From contig JACIXM010000429.1 of the NCBI GenBank assembly GCA_014360395.1, positions 1 through 16,959 of the forward strand: a stretch of DNA of 16,959 nucleotides. The letters run 5' to 3'. The stretch comes from Actinotalea sp. GTDB lineage: Bacteria > Actinomycetota > Actinomycetes > Actinomycetales > Cellulomonadaceae. Shown here one piece after another: positions 14,667-16,959 of this stretch. How positions within the stretch are numbered: position 1 is the stretch's first letter; each line of letters begins with the position of its first letter. Position numbers and translations under genes: made by a program. The notes under the pieces were generated by a model. The model saw only the letters and a list, made by a program, of their open reading frames with translations, did no database searches and was not told the DNA's origin.

Positions 14667-15377
14667 GTGCGCAGCAGGGCGGACGTCCTCGAGCTGGCGA
14701 TCCTCGGGTCGCTGCACGAGACACCGATGCACGGCTACGAGCTGCGCAAGCGCCTCAACCTCCTGCTCGGCTCGTTCCGGGCGCTGTCCTACGGCTCGCT
14801 CTACCCGGCGCTGAAGTCGCTGGAGGGGCGGGGGCTCATCCAGGGCAGCGACGCGTCGCAGACGCCGCCGCCTCACGCCCTGTCGGGCAAGCGTGCGCGG
14901 ATCGTCTACGAGCTCACCGCGGAGGGCAAGGAGCACTTCGCGGACCTGCTCGCGGAGGCCGGGCCGTCGTCCTGGGAGGACGAGGGCTTCGACGTGCGGT
15001 TCGCGTTCTTCGCGCAGACCGATGCCGAGACCCGCCTGCGGATCCTGGAGGGCCGGCGCACCCGCCTGACCGAGCGCCTGGAGAACGTGCGCCAGTCGAT
15101 GGCCCGTACCCGCGAGCGGCTCGACGAGTACACCCTCGAGCTGCAGCGCCACGGCCTGGAGCAGGTCGAGCGCGAGGTGCGCTGGCTGGACGGACTGATC
15201 GACAACGAGCGTGGCCTCGGCCGCGACCGCGACGACGCGCCGACCGGGCGCGCCGCCGGCACGGGGACCGCCCAGCGGTCCTCCTCGCGTGGCCCCCGCG
15301 GTCGCGCCGACCGAACCGACGGTGGCCGACCGGCCACCACCGACACCGCTGACGACGCGTCCGCGCCGCAGCACTGA
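14667..15377 (+). CDS. PadR-family transcriptional regulator
   Basis: This 236-residue DNA-binding protein has a PadR winged helix at about residues 4-98: [28 protein letters not shown], then [18 protein letters not shown] (41-58) and [14 protein letters not shown] (78-91). A C-terminal helical dimerisation region follows (about 110-182, with [19 protein letters not shown]). The last 50 residues are a disordered Arg/Gly/Thr/Asp tail, longer than I expect for the family. I chose the GTG at 14667, preceded closely by AGGAG, because it puts the domain right at the start; an ATG at 14562 lies within the operator. It is 20 bases from ino1 in one operon. M. tuberculosis has the same pair (Rv0047c-Rv0046c), so it probably controls inositol synthesis. 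The ligand is unknown. Confidence 0.9.
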   Translation: MRSRADVLELAILGSLHETPMHGYELRKRLNLLLGSFRALSYGSLYPALKSLEGRGLIQGSDASQTPPPHALSGKRARIVYELTAEGKEHFADLLAEAGPSSWEDEGFDVRFAFFAQTDAETRLRILEGRRTRLTERLENVRQSMARTRERLDEYTLELQRHGLEQVEREVRWLDGLIDNERGLGRDRDDAPTGRAAGTGTAQRSSSRGPRGRADRTDGGRPATTDTADDASAPQH

Positions 15378-15397
15378 ACAGATACCGAGGAGCGAGG

Positions 15398-16489
15398 ATG
15401 AGTTCGATCCGCGTCGCCATCGTGGGCGTCGGCAACTGCGCCGCGTCGCTGGTGCAGGGCGTCCAGTTCTACGCGGACGCCGACCCGCAGAGCACCGTGC
15501 CGGGCCTGATGCACGTGCAGTTCGGCCCCTACCACATCTCTGACATCGAGTTCGTGGCGGCGTTCGACGTCGACGCGAAGAAGGTCGGGTTCGACCTCTC
15601 CGAGGCGATCGTCGCCAGCGAGAACAACACGATCAAGATCGCTGACGTCCCGCCGCTCGGTGTGACCGTGCAGCGCGGCCCGACGCTCGACGGCATCGGC
15701 AAGTACTACGCCGAGACGATCGAGGAGTCGGACGCCCAGGCCGTCGACGTCGTGCAGGCGCTCAAGGACGCGCAGGCCGACGTCCTGGTCTGCTACCTCC
15801 CGGTGGGCTCGGAGGAGGCCGCGAAGTTCTACGCGCAGTGCGCGATCGACGCGGGCGTCGCCTTCGTCAACGCGCTGCCGGTGTTCATCGCGTCCGACCC
15901 GGAGTGGGCCGCGAAGTTCGAGGCCGCGGGCGTGCCGATCGTCGGCGACGACATCAAGTCGCAGGTCGGCGCCACGATCACGCACCGTGTGCTCGCGAAG
16001 CTCTTCGAGGACCGCGGCGTCGCGCTGGACCGCACGTACCAGCTCAACGTCGGCGGCAACATGGACTTCAAGAACATGCTCGAGCGCGAGCGCCTGCAGT
16101 CCAAGAAGGTCTCCAAGACGCAGTCGGTCACGTCGAACCTCGAGGGTTCGCTGGCCAACAAGAAGGAGGACCGCAACGTCCACATCGGCCCGTCGGACTA
16201 CGTCGCGTGGCTCGACGACCGCAAGTGGGCGTACGTCCGCCTCGAGGGCCGCGCGTTCGGCGAGGTGCCCCTGAACCTCGAGTACAAGCTCGAGGTGTGG
16301 GACTCCCCGAACTCGGCCGGCATCATCATCGACGCCCTGCGCGCCGCGAAGATCGCCAAGGACCGTGGGGTCGGTGGCCCGATCATCTCCGCCTCGACGT
16401 ACTTCATGAAGTCGCCGCCGGTGCAGATGGAGGACACGAAGGGCCGGGCGCAGCTCGAGGCCTTCATCGCCGGTGACGCCGAGCGCTGA
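15398..16489 (+). CDS. ino1: Inositol-3-phosphate synthase
   Basis: This 363-residue NAD-dependent enzyme converts glucose 6-phosphate to 1D-myo-inositol 3-phosphate, the first step to phosphatidylinositol and mycothiol in actinobacteria. The length is that of the short bacterial enzymes. The Rossmann nucleotide loop is VGVGNCAAS (9-17). The catalytic region shows [15 protein letters not shown] and [22 protein letters not shown], with conserved lysines and the NxxN-type pattern of this family. [22 protein letters not shown] and [15 protein letters not shown] follow. The ATG at 15398 has GAGGAGCGAGG directly upstream. It follows padR by 20 bases and is ended by a strong hairpin. Confidence 0.97.
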   Translation: MSSIRVAIVGVGNCAASLVQGVQFYADADPQSTVPGLMHVQFGPYHISDIEFVAAFDVDAKKVGFDLSEAIVASENNTIKIADVPPLGVTVQRGPTLDGIGKYYAETIEESDAQAVDVVQALKDAQADVLVCYLPVGSEEAAKFYAQCAIDAGVAFVNALPVFIASDPEWAAKFEAAGVPIVGDDIKSQVGATITHRVLAKLFEDRGVALDRTYQLNVGGNMDFKNMLERERLQSKKVSKTQSVTSNLEGSLANKKEDRNVHIGPSDYVAWLDDRKWAYVRLEGRAFGEVPLNLEYKLEVWDSPNSAGIIIDALRAAKIAKDRGVGGPIISASTYFMKSPPVQMEDTKGRAQLEAFIAGDAER

Positions 16490-16510
16490 GGCGTAGCGAG
16501 TCGTAGGTGG

Positions 16511-16540
16511 GAGCCCCGGGGTGCTGTGTCCCCGGGGCTC
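16511..16540 (+). terminator. Terminator of the padR-ino1 operon
   Basis: An 11-bp perfect stem, gagccccgggg (16511-16521) with ccccggggctc (16530-16540), has an 8-base loop, 21 bases after the ino1 stop. No T-run follows. Confidence 0.8.
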
Positions 16541-16581
16541 TCGCCGTAGACGGAGCGCACCCTCCCTCCACGCCCGTTCGC

Positions 16582-16618
16582 CGAAGCCTTTGTCGCGCTT
16601 GGTGGACCAAACGCTTCG
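16582..16618. repeat. Imperfect inverted repeat upstream of the last gene
   Basis: cgaagc (16582-16587) and gcttcg (16613-16618) are arms of an imperfect palindrome whose homology continues inward (CTTTG against CAAAC). A smaller palindrome, ttggtggaccaa, lies inside. It is in the gap between ino1 and the right-edge gene; the role is unknown. Confidence 0.35.
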
Positions 16619-16698
16619 CCTTCCTCCCAGGTGCGGTTCGTCCACAGACCAAGGGGCCGTACGGGCGGCCGTCGGGGCGCGACCTGCACGCTGGCACC

Positions 16699-16959
16699 AT
16701 GCCTTCCCGGGACGTCGTCCGCGCTGCGCTCCTGCGCGCAGAGCGGCAGTCAGGCGTCCTCACGACGGCCCAGCTCGAGAGGTCCGGGCTGCTGCGGTCA
16801 TGGGTCGCGCACCAGGTCCGGACGGGCCGCTGGCAGCGGCTGCACCAGGGCGTCGTCGTCGCGCACTCCGGACCCGTCGACTGGCGCACGCGGGCGTGGG
16901 CCGCACTGCTCTACGCGGGGCCGGGCGCAGCCCTGTCGCACGCGTCCGCCGCCCGGCTG
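16699..16959 (+). CDS. AbiEi-like winged-helix antitoxin-domain protein, 5' part only
   Basis: Only the first 87 residues are in the window and the frame is still open at the edge. The start MPSRDVVRAALLRAERQSGVLTT is followed by AQLERSGLL (24-32), then VRTGRWQRLHQGVVVAHSGP (40-59) and the LSHASAARL-like end (79-87). This is the layout of the AbiEi-type N-terminal winged helix found in many actinobacterial proteins that continue with a DUF559/Vsr-like nuclease fold. Such proteins usually stand alone, without a recognisable toxin. No ribosome binding site is evident before the ATG at 16699, so a leaderless message is possible. Whether a partner gene follows cannot be seen. Confidence 0.7.
   Translation, partial: MPSRDVVRAALLRAERQSGVLTTAQLERSGLLRSWVAHQVRTGRWQRLHQGVVVAHSGPVDWRTRAWAALLYAGPGAALSHASAARL

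Noticed and set aside
14906..16645. 579-residue minus-strand frame opposite padR-ino1
   Set aside because: It is antisense to ino1 and padR, both firmly identified; its composition is typical of shadow frames.

Overview
The window is a very GC-rich actinobacterial chromosome segment, most likely from a Micrococcales member of the Cellulomonas type. That placement is inferred from the codon use and gene content seen by eye; no search was run. Most of it is a conserved chromosome-core cluster also found near the replication origin of other actinobacteria. The order ino1, padR, ponA, rpsF, ssb, rpsR, rplI, dnaB, with ino1-padR divergent from the rest, is that of Mycobacterium tuberculosis (Rv0046c to Rv0058).

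From left to right: (1) A minus-strand ABC importer operon of the cystine type (binding lipoprotein, permease, ATPase) runs off the left edge. (2) A minus-strand dnaB carries a 329-residue intein placed between the Lys and Ser of the Walker A motif. The intein starts with Ala and has the Trp/Cys/Thr signature of class 3 inteins. (3) About 390 non-coding bases upstream of dnaB contain several DnaA-box-like sequences. (4) An accessory block lies between dnaB and rplI: an AGE-family sugar isomerase (minus), then a divergent MATE exporter and a FUSC-family membrane protein (both plus). (5) A bidirectional hairpin terminator separates these from the minus-strand operon rpsF-ssb-rpsR-rplI, which has a structured rpsF leader able to hide the Shine-Dalgarno sequence. 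(6) A class A penicillin-binding protein with two PASTA domains lies upstream on the same strand, ended by its own long hairpin. (7) Divergent from it is a padR-ino1 operon whose promoter carries a perfect 11-bp-arm palindrome, a likely PadR operator. After a strong terminator, the start of an AbiEi-like winged-helix protein runs off the right edge.

Most genes are housekeeping: replication (DnaB, SSB), ribosome (S6, S18, L9), cell wall (PBP1) and myo-inositol synthesis (Ino1), which feeds mycothiol and phosphatidylinositol in actinobacteria. I do not see an unknown multi-gene system. The most notable items are the class 3 intein, the out-of-frame 17-bp tandem duplication over the permease start, the padR-ino1 operator, the rpsF leader and the DnaA-like sites before dnaB.
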